From Synura sp. LO234KE (lineage: Eukaryota > Sar > Synurophyceae > Synurales > Mallomonadaceae), in contig VKHC01000631.1 in the NCBI GenBank assembly GCA_015143735.1, forward strand, positions 1-10,451: a stretch of DNA of 10,451 bases, read 5' to 3'. Shown piece by piece: positions 1 to 8,950 of the stretch. Positions within the stretch are counted from its first letter, which is position 1. Each line of letters begins with the position of its first letter. The notes beneath the pieces were generated by a model. It did no database searches, was not told the origin of the DNA, and worked only from the letters and a program-made list of their open reading frames with translations. Position numbers and translations under genes: made by a program.

Positions 1-1000
1 AGGAATTCAGGGGATCCGGATACAAGAGGAATTACTCTTGCTGAAATTTAATACTTCCCCCCCTCGGATTTGGATTCTTAAGTTGGCTTGAAATAATACT
101 CTAAATTCCCCCCTTACCAAAAGTCAAGGTTGGTAACTCTGCAGCTGGAGGACTGACTGAATGGTCCGCCATTGGAGTTTGGTTGTTGATTAGAAAATAA
201 GACTAGTAATACGACATGTACTTAAAACAATACGAATTATGAGTTAAAATATCTCAGAACTGGTGGAGTAGAAAAGTGTTGAGGGAAGATTTGTGCATAA
301 AACGCAGCACGTATTCCGTGCTAGTTAGTTAGTATCTTTGGTGTACTAGTTGTAGACGCGATCAGAGATGCCTTGCACTAGAATATTTAATCGGGTAACT
401 GTTATCTTATTTTATTGTTGAGGCAAAGGGTTACAAGTTTACCAACCAAAAGAAACAAAGACTTTTTCAGAGTTAGACGCAAATGTAATAATCCGGAACA
501 TGTGGTATATGATTCCTCCACGATAATATTTAGAGAGTAGTTGTGTTTAAGTACAAAACAATATGCTGAAATATGTTCACAGCAAGGAACACAGAAATTA
601 CTCACATTTCAACCATATTTGCGTCGTTTCAAACAATACGTACATGCTCCTCAACTATATTTTCCCGCACTCTGCTTAATCATCTGAAGTCGGAACTATA
701 TCATCGATTATCAACGTTCACTAAGCTATCGATTATCACGGAAATCAACTTCTTAATTGCGCTGAATGAAGTTGATTGTAACGCCCGATCAAAAGCGATG
801 ACATAGCAGCTTCATCGAAACGCGTGTAGAGACAAGTTGACAAAAAAACTGATACAAAAATTTGTGGAAGCACTTAGAATGTTGATTTTAGCATTTAAAG
901 ATCGGCATCATTTGACGTAACATTCGAAAGTAACGCTACCATTAACAAAAGCAGTTCAAAAGAGAAGTGTCTCCAAGATAGGAAAACAAACCATTTCCTC
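1..1000. other. Intergenic region, no gene recognised
   Basis: AT-rich DNA with no open frame that looks like a protein. The longest ATG frame (573-806, plus, 77 codons) is rich in Ser, Thr and Ile, has no recognisable motif and is probably chance. A small perfect inverted repeat lies at 23-40 (CAAGAG, six-base loop, CTCTTG). The right end contains the H3 3' processing region described separately. Confidence 0.6.
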
Positions 1001-1007
1001 AACGGGT

Positions 1008-1023
1008 GGTGCTAATAAGCACC
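1008..1023 (-). promoter_or_regulatory. Histone-type 3' stem-loop of the H3 mRNA
   Basis: Read on the minus strand this is GGTGCT-TATT-AGCACC, a perfect 6-bp stem with a 4-nt loop, starting 26 nt after the H3 stop codon and followed at once by ACCCGTT. This is the architecture of the replication-dependent histone mRNA hairpin: 16 nt, GG...CC ends, U at loop positions 1 and 3, ACC after the stem. In known systems SLBP binds this hairpin and the pre-mRNA is cut a few nucleotides downstream instead of being polyadenylated. A purine-rich stretch (GAGGAAATGG) follows the ACC, where a U7-pairing histone downstream element would be expected; that last assignment is inference. Confidence 0.9.
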
Positions 1024-1049
1024 TGAGCTGTTTGCGAGACTGACTTAGT

Positions 1050-1894
<845 letters not shown>

Positions 1895-1920
1895 ATTTAG
1901 ATATATCCACGGAATTCTAC

Positions 1921-1936
1921 GGTGTTTATGAACACC
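1921..1936 (+). promoter_or_regulatory. Histone-type 3' stem-loop of the H4 mRNA
   Basis: GGTGTT-TATG-AACACC forms a perfect 6-bp stem with a 4-nt loop, 26 nt after the H4 stop, the same distance as for H3. It is followed by ACCA, the usual start of the 3' flank of animal histone hairpins. Compared with the H3 copy, stem position 5 changes from C to T and its partner from G to A, so pairing is kept by a double change. Loop U1 and U3 match the family consensus. The predicted role is SLBP binding and 3' end formation. Confidence 0.9.
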
Positions 1937-2028
1937 ACCAGCTTGACAGGATAACTACATTTGTGGAAGATGTGCAATTAAAACATGCAGGATAGTACAC
2001 GATTAGAGATTATCATAGTAGTGTTCTA

Positions 2029-2038
2029 AATAAATAAA
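2029..2038 (+). terminator. Possible polyadenylation signals after H4
   Basis: Two overlapping AATAAA hexamers lie about 135 nt after the H4 stop and beyond the stem-loop. They could give a back-up polyadenylated transcript, as described for some replication-dependent histone genes, but in AT-rich DNA such hexamers also arise by chance. Confidence 0.3.
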
Positions 2039-3274
2039 TCAGAATTTTCGCTAATAGTTAGTTGCATAATAGAAAAGTATTGATGATGGAAGCATCTGCC
2101 ATTTCGAGCTGATATGTTTGACACTAATTGTAAAATTACACCGGCGCAACTGTGGGTCCAATATCATCTGTCCGCGGGGTATCTACGTCGTCATCAACTT
2201 TGAAAAAACTGCTTATTTATTTCCATATGGTTGCATCGATGGCAGGTTGGTACTAATCGACTGCTCGAAAATATATCTCACCTCATGGAGACTACCTGCC
2301 TCGAAGAACCTAAACAAGGGTACCAATAGCTTGTTTAAGCTGGCGGCCGGATACAGTACCTCACGCATGTGGGCCTCGCCTTTAACATTTACGATAGATT
2401 ATCGTGATGAAAATTACGCCTGTAGCGCCATCTCCCTACCCCGCCTCTGCCGTGCTATGACGACAGCAGGGGCACTCCTGCTTGTTGTTACGACGACTTC
2501 AAGAACGAAAAAAATTGTAGACTGGGGAAGCTGAAATGATCCGTTCGTGGAGCAAATGCAATAACCAGGAGCCCATATCCTCTTCTTCAGCCTATGTATT
2601 CCTCCACGCACAAAGTCAACCAAAAAGGAATACATATTAACATCCCAAGCAAGCCGCTACTACGTGCCCACACGCCTGGTAGGACACTCGGGCACATATG
2701 GGTGCTTCGCAAGAATGATAATATCCTGTCATGTTTTCCCTAGGCTAGTAGTAACTTTCATTTAATATTCAGATCCTCACAACTTGTTAGCAATACCACC
2801 CTCCAACCGATTGCCTATTATTTCTTTTTGAGGTTCCTTGACGACATCCTCGTGCCCCCTAATTTTAGAGACTTTAGTATCCTTTAAAGTTTTCCTAAAG
2901 TACTGTGGTCGGTTACTATTTTTATATAGATGAGCAGTAGTGACTGCGAGCGAAATTCATCATGATGATACCTAGTCGTGACCACCCCTCGCGGTTCACC
3001 TAGGCGATGATTAGTTAAATGTGTGCAATCAGTTGATTTCAGATTCAATTGAAGCACGAGGAAAAATCTTAGTAACCGCCGACCCTTTTCACCAACGTGC
3101 CGGGAGAAATTATGGATGAAAGCACATTTCGACGAAGCCAACTTCAAGACCCATGACATTGCGACTGCGCCGCAGTACTCGATTAAGCATAACTGTATAA
3201 ATATCTGGATTTCTGGCGGTAATGATAAGACTACGATAGCCTTAAACTCTAGTAAGTCCTCACTATTCGCTCAA
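2039..3274. other. Intergenic region, no gene recognised
   Basis: No convincing gene. The longest frame (2118-2534, plus) has no early ATG and no known motif. A minus-strand frame of 73 codons overlaps it at 2414-2635, and 2884-3159 (minus) is also open for 91 codons. None shows a domain, splice-supported extension or compositional bias. No repeat or RNA gene was seen. Confidence 0.5.
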
Positions 3275-3505
3275 TTACGTAAAGTAGTGTAAGAAAGATA
3301 CTTCTGAGAAAACAAACTTAGAAGCAGTTAGTCGTTTACGGTCCGCACCATGGTAGTGATCGGCCTTCGTAATTTGACAAGAAAGGTTTGGAACTCCTGG
3401 AAGTCCACTGTCATAGCAGATCAGAGGACATACGTGTGCATCCATATTTCTGGGACACTCGATGGAGTTTTCTTCAATATCAACTTCGCATCGAGTCTGT
3501 GCCAC
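3275..3505 (-). other. Cys-rich open frame, possible exon of unknown gene
   Basis: A 76-codon frame open on the minus strand just downstream of the glycosyltransferase stop. It begins with GTG directly after a stop codon, so it has no ordinary start and would have to be an exon. Its first 45 residues are Cys-rich and well mixed (for example CEVDIEENSIECPRN and CPLICYDSGLPG), with five cysteines spaced as in small secreted domains, while the last 20 look like read-through. I do not recognise a family. It could instead lie in the 3' untranslated region of the glycosyltransferase transcript. Confidence 0.2.
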
Positions 3506-3644
3506 TCATAATTATCCCCTATTTCTGACCACACGTACGTGACCACGTCCTGCGTCGGCACGGAGTGACGGGCCAGTGTTTAGGGCAACTAATCCTTCCG
3601 TAAAATAGTTCGCTGCAAACCAGTGCCCACTGACACCGTGTATG

Positions 3645-5823
3645 TCATTGCGCTGATATGACCGTATCAGTTTCAAGGTCAGGGAACAGCCTCCTGCAAG
3701 CTCTGGAGTGTTCCCTCAGTCCCGCGACCATCAGATCGATAAACACCTTCTCAGGGACTACCACGTCCGCACTGTCGCAGTACTGTGACACAGGGTGGGG
3801 GCGACGGAGCGGGTGAGGGCGGCCGTCAGTGCGGTAAGAGAAATCCACGGAATACCATCCTCTCCCCTGTCTGATTATCTATCTGCCTGCCTTCATCACA
3901 CCGTAACCAGTGTCATCGAGTGCGACTCACCCTATCTTTCACGTTGTCCCCCGAGCACGTCGCGTTTCCAACGTGTCGCCTGTAGTAGCCCCGCAGTGCC
4001 AGCACACTCAGGGGGTCGCCGGAGGACGCGGGCCAGCCGCTGGACGGGTAGTAGACCACCGTACCCGACACGGCGGGGAGGTACAGACCATTAATTAGCC
4101 CCGAGCCCTGCACCCCGAAGAGCAAGACCAGGGACTGTATTTGGAGGATGTCCGCTGACACGTGGTCCAGAGGCACCGACCGCTGGTGTGGCAACGGACT
4201 GCCTGTGCGCTTCTCTCCGAACGAAACGGTTTCTATTTTGACGGAGCACTTCTGGACTATTTCTGCTTCGAGTTCAGGAAGCGAATCGAGAGGTACAGAA
4301 CACGAGGCGGGAAGAGTTATGATGGCGATCCCTTCACACAACAGAGCGCCGCTCACCTGTGTCGGTTCTTCCCGATGACGGGCCGGAGGAGAGGGTCGCT
4401 GAGCCCACTGCCGCGCCACCTGTGATCCTCCAACTGTCGTTATTGCTGACCTCTGACACATGCGCCTCTGTGCATCCGCACCACTTGCAAGTGATGTCGG
4501 AGGCGGTAATCTGTAAATTGACTTCGTTAAGAATGCGCCGCCGTGATTTGCGGTTGAGAATCCCGATGGTTTTAGTCTGAATTAAAGGCCAACAAATCAT
4601 AACCTCAGAATATCATATTTCGAGCAGTATTCAATCGATAAATGAGACGAACTTTAATATTATTATCGGATCATATTTTTGTACCTGGCCCTCGCACAGT
4701 AGGCGTTCAGCCGCCAACGAATTCGAGGTATAGTACATAGGTTTTGGTTCGTGATTACTTCCCGAAGCGATGGGTGAATTGAAGCGATCATTTCCACTTT
4801 TCGGGATTCGTGCGAAGTCAGGCGGCGATACTTGGGGCTCCTGACTGCGAGGGACCGCAGATCCCACAGATTCGGGCAATGCGGAGAAGTAGTTATGTTC
4901 AGGACTGAGGTCTAACGAAGTGCCGCGCAAAGCTTGCTGCAATAATAGAAATTCTCGTAAAATTTAAATATATTTATATTTCAATGTTTTTACTCGTCTG
5001 TAGTATGTGGTGAATTGTTTAATCATTTGCGACGACGGAAAATTAACAGCTGGCAATCCAACGACGGCATCACTGAAACAAACCACACCATCTCTTCTTT
5101 CTTCGAATACAGCTTATATATTTTTATTAAGATTATTGAGAGACCCAAGTGTTCTTTACCTCTTGATATTGAGTCATTATTGTACAAAAAGATTATTTCA
5201 TTCGGAAGAATCAGCTGTAAGGATGCGATCCAATACGAATAACGGGAAAGGAATGCTTTGGAATATAAATCTATTTTAAATTCACTGCGCACGAAAAGTA
5301 CGACAGTAATAGGACTCCTGTTGTTTTTCTCATATCTAACTTTCATTAATTGCCATAACGGTATGAGTACGTCGACGTGAATAACGTAGTAGTTTGAGCC
5401 ATCAGATTGATATAAGTCCAGATTGTATGGAACTTCAATTATCACTCCATAATTCAAGATTTGTCGGCACTTAGGACTGTTCTTTGCTGGAGAAAGAAAA
5501 TAGAGTTTATCTTCTCCTTGCGCGTAATTATCCGACAAGAAAACACGCAAATCCTTTTCTACCCACAGAAGCTGATTTGTAAATTCGCAGAATTTATTCA
5601 AAGGCCAACTGCCGTCAACGCATTTCTTTTTTGTATGGAATTCGTCGCCTTGTGATGGTGGAAAGTAGTTACTGCTAGTACTAAGATCATATTGTTCAAG
5701 GTGAGGTGATAAGTAGCTTATTTCTGATCTGCATAAGTCGTACTTATAATATATACCAAATGCAGGAGTGGCAGCGAAGAAAATGAAAAAAATATGAATT
5801 AAATGCATCCAACCAGATTCCAT
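3645..5823 (-). CDS. GT61/DUF563 family glycosyltransferase (EOGT/POMGNT2-like), six exons
   Basis: Hand-built model, minus strand: exons 5823-5160, 5112-4994, 4936-4685, 4576-4357, 4262-3931 and 3866-3645. They give 602 residues. The introns are 47, 57, 108, 94 and 64 nt, all GT-AG, with matching phases (1, 0, 0, 1, 0). Residues 1-23 form a signal peptide ending in AFG. A CEFTN motif near 79 and an HVDVLIPLW block (149-157) match the N-terminal part of the family. DGVVCFSDAVVGL (229-241) lies in exon 2, NRKSRRRILNE (353-363) in exon 4, and GVQGSGLINGLYLP (468-481) in exon 5. The family usually has HGAGL; here His is Gln. NRS, NDS and NAT are possible glycosylation sites, consistent with ER/Golgi location. 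Members transfer sugars (GlcNAc or xylose) to proteins or glycans; the substrate here is unknown. No KDEL-type ER signal is present. A 9-codon upstream frame (5828-5799) overlaps the start. The 112 residues between RRILNE and QGSGL exceed the roughly 50 usual, so intron 4 may be larger than drawn. Confidence 0.75.
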
Positions 5824-6131
5824 TCCATTTTACCTTTGGTGTAAAAGTAACCGTTCCGCGTCGGTTTCACATTTACTTTTATTACAATCATTCTTGGCCT
5901 GAGCCTGCAATTATATTTTATAGAAATTGCGCGATTATTTCGAGGCTTCAAGAATGGAAAAAAATTCGTCAGGAAGTGCAGAAGGCAGCTCCTAGGCTTA
6001 TTTTCCAGGTTCTTGGAGTTGATTGAATCCCGAGAGATTACCTAAATGGGTCGCATAATAAATGAAATCGAATAATTCTGTTTTTTCCTCGTATGCTACT
6101 TTCAGCTTAGTCTTGATGAGCTTAGCTTAAT

Positions 6132-6198
6132 CGCCCTCTCAACCAATTAACGGCGCTCATTGGTTTCGATGAGGTTTGCGTTTCCGCCCTCTCAACCA
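6132..6198. repeat. Direct repeat of a 14-mer, 53 bp apart
   Basis: CGCCCTCTCAACCA occurs exactly at 6132-6145 and again at 6185-6198. A CGATGAGGTTTGCGTTT sequence lies between them at 6167-6183 and weakly resembles part of the 37-bp tandem repeat that follows, so the two repeats may belong to one decayed array. Confidence 0.7.
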
Positions 6199-6238
6199 GT
6201 TCTGGACTCGTCCAAAGTAGCTGTAACTCCGTTCTATT

Positions 6239-6312
6239 GCTTTTTAATATCAATTGACGAGGTTCACATTATGTTGCTTTTTAGTATCAATTTACGAGGC
6301 TCGCATTATGTT
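6239..6312. repeat. Tandem repeat, two 37-bp units
   Basis: Units 6239-6275 and 6276-6312 abut exactly and agree at 33 of 37 positions. Each starts with GCTTTTTA, has TATCAATT near the middle and ends with CATTATGTT. The four differences are all substitutions and the junction is clean, as expected for an old local duplication. Confidence 0.85.
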
Positions 6313-6359
6313 TCTCCTCTGAATTATCTTTTTTACTGTTTTCAACACTGTTAGATGTA

Positions 6360-7557
6360 AGTGTTTAAGGAATAGACTTATACTTATGTGCTTCGGACGA
6401 TCAACCTTTATCGAAAGCTTTACGATATTTTTCTATCCTCTCGTCTCTCAAATCTTTTGATGAGTATGAGAAATTGGAATTGTTTTTTTCTTAACTTCTC
6501 CCTGCGAAAACTTTTGTGTACGATGAAGGGAATTTTCAATTTTTTATTATGCTAGTGAATTAATTGCGATTTCCATTCCATTGAATTCTTGTATTTTCTG
6601 TTACCTTGTTGTGGCAGCAACATTTTATATTATATAATTACCTCCTTCGGGAATTATCGACCTAAGGCCATAGCCAATAACCGCACCTCCGGACTAATTG
6701 CTAGCGTTTACAGCGGACAATTGATTGATGTCGTCTCCCTAAACACTAGGCGTTGCATCAGCGCCTCCGCACCGAGTTGGTTACAGGCGGTCAGCCTACG
6801 ACTAAATGCGTGAGTTCTTATCAGCGTCAGGCGCTAAGGCCGCCCGCTGGTGGTGTACTGTGTGCTCGTCCTCATTTCTTACTTGGATGCCCATTCCTTA
6901 GGGACGGAATTCAAAAATCTCTCTCCCACTAGTAGCGATTCGACTTGGGAAGGTCTTCCCGACGAGTGAAGAAGCCCAAAATACTACGACATCAATTCCT
7001 CAAAGAGACGACTCTAGTCCATAATTCAGGCGGGCTTGTGGTGGACTTGGAGAGGGACACGAACATCGGTGCACCAAAATCCATCTACAGATAATTCATT
7101 TGTAGCTAAAAATCGAAATTTGTATTTCCGTGGTAGATGCATCTGGCTTTTTTTTGAAATTATCTAGTTAGCATTAATATCTGGACCACCAAAATACAAA
7201 TGACAAAAATGCCTTTAGATAGCCTCGTGACAGATATTTTCATTGTACTAGTGGCCTGCTGGAGATAAATATTTATGTTATTCGACTTGAAAATATTTGG
7301 CAATTAAAGATTGCACGTTTTAAGTAAAAAAAAATAATAATAATTGAGCTAGCTCGAAACAAGAAGATGTAGGTGGTGACGTTAATGATGATCATTAAAT
7401 TATGTCATTCTCAAGCCTAAACCACTCATTACTAACAGATATTCTGATTTGGTGCTTTCTTTAATGATTTCGCGTGAGGTTTACCGTGATATATCAACCT
7501 CCTCCATGTATGATGAATGTTGAGGACATAATGAACAATTTGATCACCGAAATTAAA
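6360..7557. other. Intergenic region, no gene recognised
   Basis: Mostly AT-rich, with a more GC-rich patch from about 6650 to 7080. The patch has one 74-codon plus-strand frame (6589-6813) with no recognisable motif and a short imperfect hairpin at 6748-6766 (AGGCGTT, five-base loop, AGCGCCT). An A/AAT simple run lies near 7326-7344. I see no gene, RNA or mobile element. Confidence 0.5.
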
Positions 7558-7947
7558 TCAATTAACGACTAAATTACGCACATTGCTTTTTATGGGTTTC
7601 TTCCATGGATTTTTGTGGTTTTTAATCACACTAGATGTGGAATATTGTTTTAGATTTTGATGGACGATTTTGCTGCGCCGATGAAGCCCTTGGGGGCCCT
7701 CCTCCTTACTAGGGAAGCGGAAAAGGTCGTTCGTAAGACTCCTTCTCTCTTCTATTAACGCCCTCGCTTTTATAAAAATAAATTCTAAACACGTTCGTGT
7801 GTTACTTGTTTTGCGACACTCACTGACGTTCTTCAGCAGACTAGTTTCGTCAATGATGTGCTGGGCGCCGCTTGGTTTAAGAGCCATGGAGTGCCACCAT
7901 GTCCCTGTAAATCTAATGCATGCGATTATGCTGGTGCTTGTCGACAC
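7558..7947 (-). CDS. Unrecognised open frame, possible exon or small gene
   Basis: The minus-strand frame is free of stops from about 7977 to the TGA at 7558, roughly 140 codons. The first ATG is at 7887, which would give a 109-residue basic protein. It has an acidic/hydrophobic N-terminal half (IIDETSLLKN, FIFIKARALIEERRSL) and a Lys/Asn-rich tail (KNHKNPWKKPIK). No domain, signal peptide or membrane segment is recognised. The opposite strand is also open for 60 codons at 7799-7981. It may be a real exon, a relic or chance; the length is only modestly unusual for this base composition. Confidence 0.2.
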   Translation of the reverse strand: MSTSTSIIACIRFTGTWWHSMALKPSGAQHIIDETSLLKNVSECRKTSNTRTCLEFIFIKARALIEERRSLTNDLFRFPSKEEGPQGLHRRSKIVHQNLKQYSTSSVIKNHKNPWKKPIKSNVRNLVVN

Positions 7948-8146
7948 TCCTCTTCGTGATTTACTTTTCGCACCCCCTTAATTAAAGATCATTGTTCCTT
8001 AATATACTTTGAATTGGAGAGTGCATGAGGAGTGGTTTCTATATCTATTCCTCATGACCTCATCATAGGCCTTCTTTGTATTAGGAAGTACGAACTAGTG
8101 GATAAGTTTGGAGTTAGATAACCGTCCGTCCGACAGAAGCCCCCCC

Positions 8147-8181
8147 GTAGGTGGTGGACAAGCTGGAAAGCACCACCCTAC
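8147..8181. repeat. Inverted repeat with 14-nt loop
   Basis: GTAGGTGGTG at 8147-8156 pairs with CACCACCCTAC at 8171-8181 to give a 10-bp stem with a single bulged base and a 14-nt loop. It follows a run of seven C. No gene context explains it; it marks the left part of the low-complexity block. Confidence 0.5.
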
Positions 8182-8333
8182 TAATTTGTTGCGGCATAGC
8201 AGCTGCATAGGGTACATACAGCATTTTGTGCTGCTACTATTCTATTCACCACTGCACTGTATACAGACATATTTGTAGGTAGCTCTAATACTATCTTATC
8301 TATTCTATACTATTATCTACATATCTATCTATC

Positions 8334-8413
8334 ACTGATCAGATGGCGGTGTATCTCCACCGTCGAGATCTATGCTGTAATCAACAGTGATGGTTAGCGT
8401 TATTTGTAACGCT
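8334..8413 (+). other. Two-hairpin element, copy A
   Basis: After ACTGATCAG comes hairpin 1, GGCGGT (8345-8350) pairing with ACCGTC (8359-8364). Ten nt later comes hairpin 2, CTGTAATCAACAG (8375-8387, 4-bp stem), and then a third perfect hairpin AGCGTTA-TTTG-TAACGCT (8396-8413). The first two have counterparts in copy B with compensatory changes. The strand is nominal. It could be a structured RNA or a relic repeat; no promoter was identified. Confidence 0.35.
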
Positions 8414-8731
8414 TGTAGTGTTATGTGAGTGCGGTTATAGGCAGCTACAGGACCCGTGGTTGTTTAGACCGGTTGATTGGATTAGGTATTGTGTTGACTA
8501 TATTCTACTGCTTGGTTTAGGCAGGGTGGAATGATTCACTAGGGTGGTACGGTGTACTATATACGCTACTCTATTTTTACTTCACCTTCACTTTGGTACA
8601 CTATACTAGTAGTTACACGGGCAAGGTAGCGGCGGTGGCCATACTGTTTCCTATACGGGTTAGTGCTAGTTGAAGTGACCTATATCTCATATGTCTACTG
8701 TATCTAATATTCTGCTTGCTATCTATATCTT

Positions 8732-8815
8732 ACTGATCAGCTGGCAGTGCGGGGACTGTCGGCAGACCTATCCGTAATTTACGGGAGCGCCTGTCTAGCG
8801 GGGCTGTTTTTGTAG
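8732..8815 (+). other. Two-hairpin element, copy B
   Basis: After ACTGATCAG comes hairpin 1, GGCAGT (8743-8748) pairing with ACTGTC (8755-8760) around GCGGGG. Eleven nt later comes hairpin 2, CCGTAATTTACGG (8772-8784). Both correspond to hairpins of copy A in order, spacing and sequence, with one base pair replaced in each stem. The third hairpin of copy A is not kept. Confidence 0.35.
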
Positions 8816-8950
8816 GTAGTTTACTTCTATTCCAGTTGGGGCTGGTGTTCTTCACGGGCTTGTCACAGGCTATACTAGTACGGTACTTTTACATCTACTT
8901 CTTTCTTACGTACTTCTATTCTATACTAGTAGTGGGTTAGGCTAGGTAGT

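Larger units (their letters stand above)
5824..6360 (-). promoter_or_regulatory. Upstream region of the glycosyltransferase gene
   Basis: No coding signal. As the 5' flank of the minus-strand glycosyltransferase gene it probably holds its promoter, but no TATA box can be assigned. It contains the 17-nt element shared with the H3/H4 promoter (6089-6105), a 14-mer repeated at 6132-6145 and 6185-6198, and a 37-bp tandem repeat (6239-6312). Confidence 0.35.
8200..8950. repeat. Low-complexity block with diverged direct repeats
   Basis: A stretch dominated by CTAT, CTAC and TACT words with no protein-coding frame. Several words recur in the same order: ACTGATCAG at 8334-8342 and 8732-8740, and CTATACTAGTAGT at 8601-8613 and 8921-8933. 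TTTGTAGGTAG recurs near 8272 and 8809, at a different spacing. The first pair is 398 bp apart and the second 320 bp, so this looks like an old tandem duplication that has lost sequence in one copy. No terminal repeats or transposase were found. Confidence 0.5.

Noticed and set aside
573-806. 77-codon ATG frame left of H3
   Set aside because: Biased to Ser, Thr and Ile with no motif; typical of AT-rich non-coding DNA.
2118-2534. 138-codon plus-strand frame
   Set aside because: It begins with TTG, has no in-frame ATG in its first 80 codons, shows no domain and overlaps another open frame on the other strand. Probably chance.
2884-3159. 91-codon minus-strand frame
   Set aside because: No recognisable motif, no supporting splice or promoter signals.
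3795-4580. Several plus-strand frames in the GC-rich part
   Set aside because: Shadows of the glycosyltransferase exons; GC-rich coding DNA often leaves the opposite strand open.
5007-5279. Plus-strand frames opposite the glycosyltransferase
   Set aside because: They are antisense to exons 1 and 2, whose minus-strand reading has clear family motifs.
8147-8815. Spliceosomal snRNA or snoRNA identity for the hairpin elements
   Set aside because: Compared from memory with U1, U2, U3, U4 and U5; no conserved core sequence of any of them is present.
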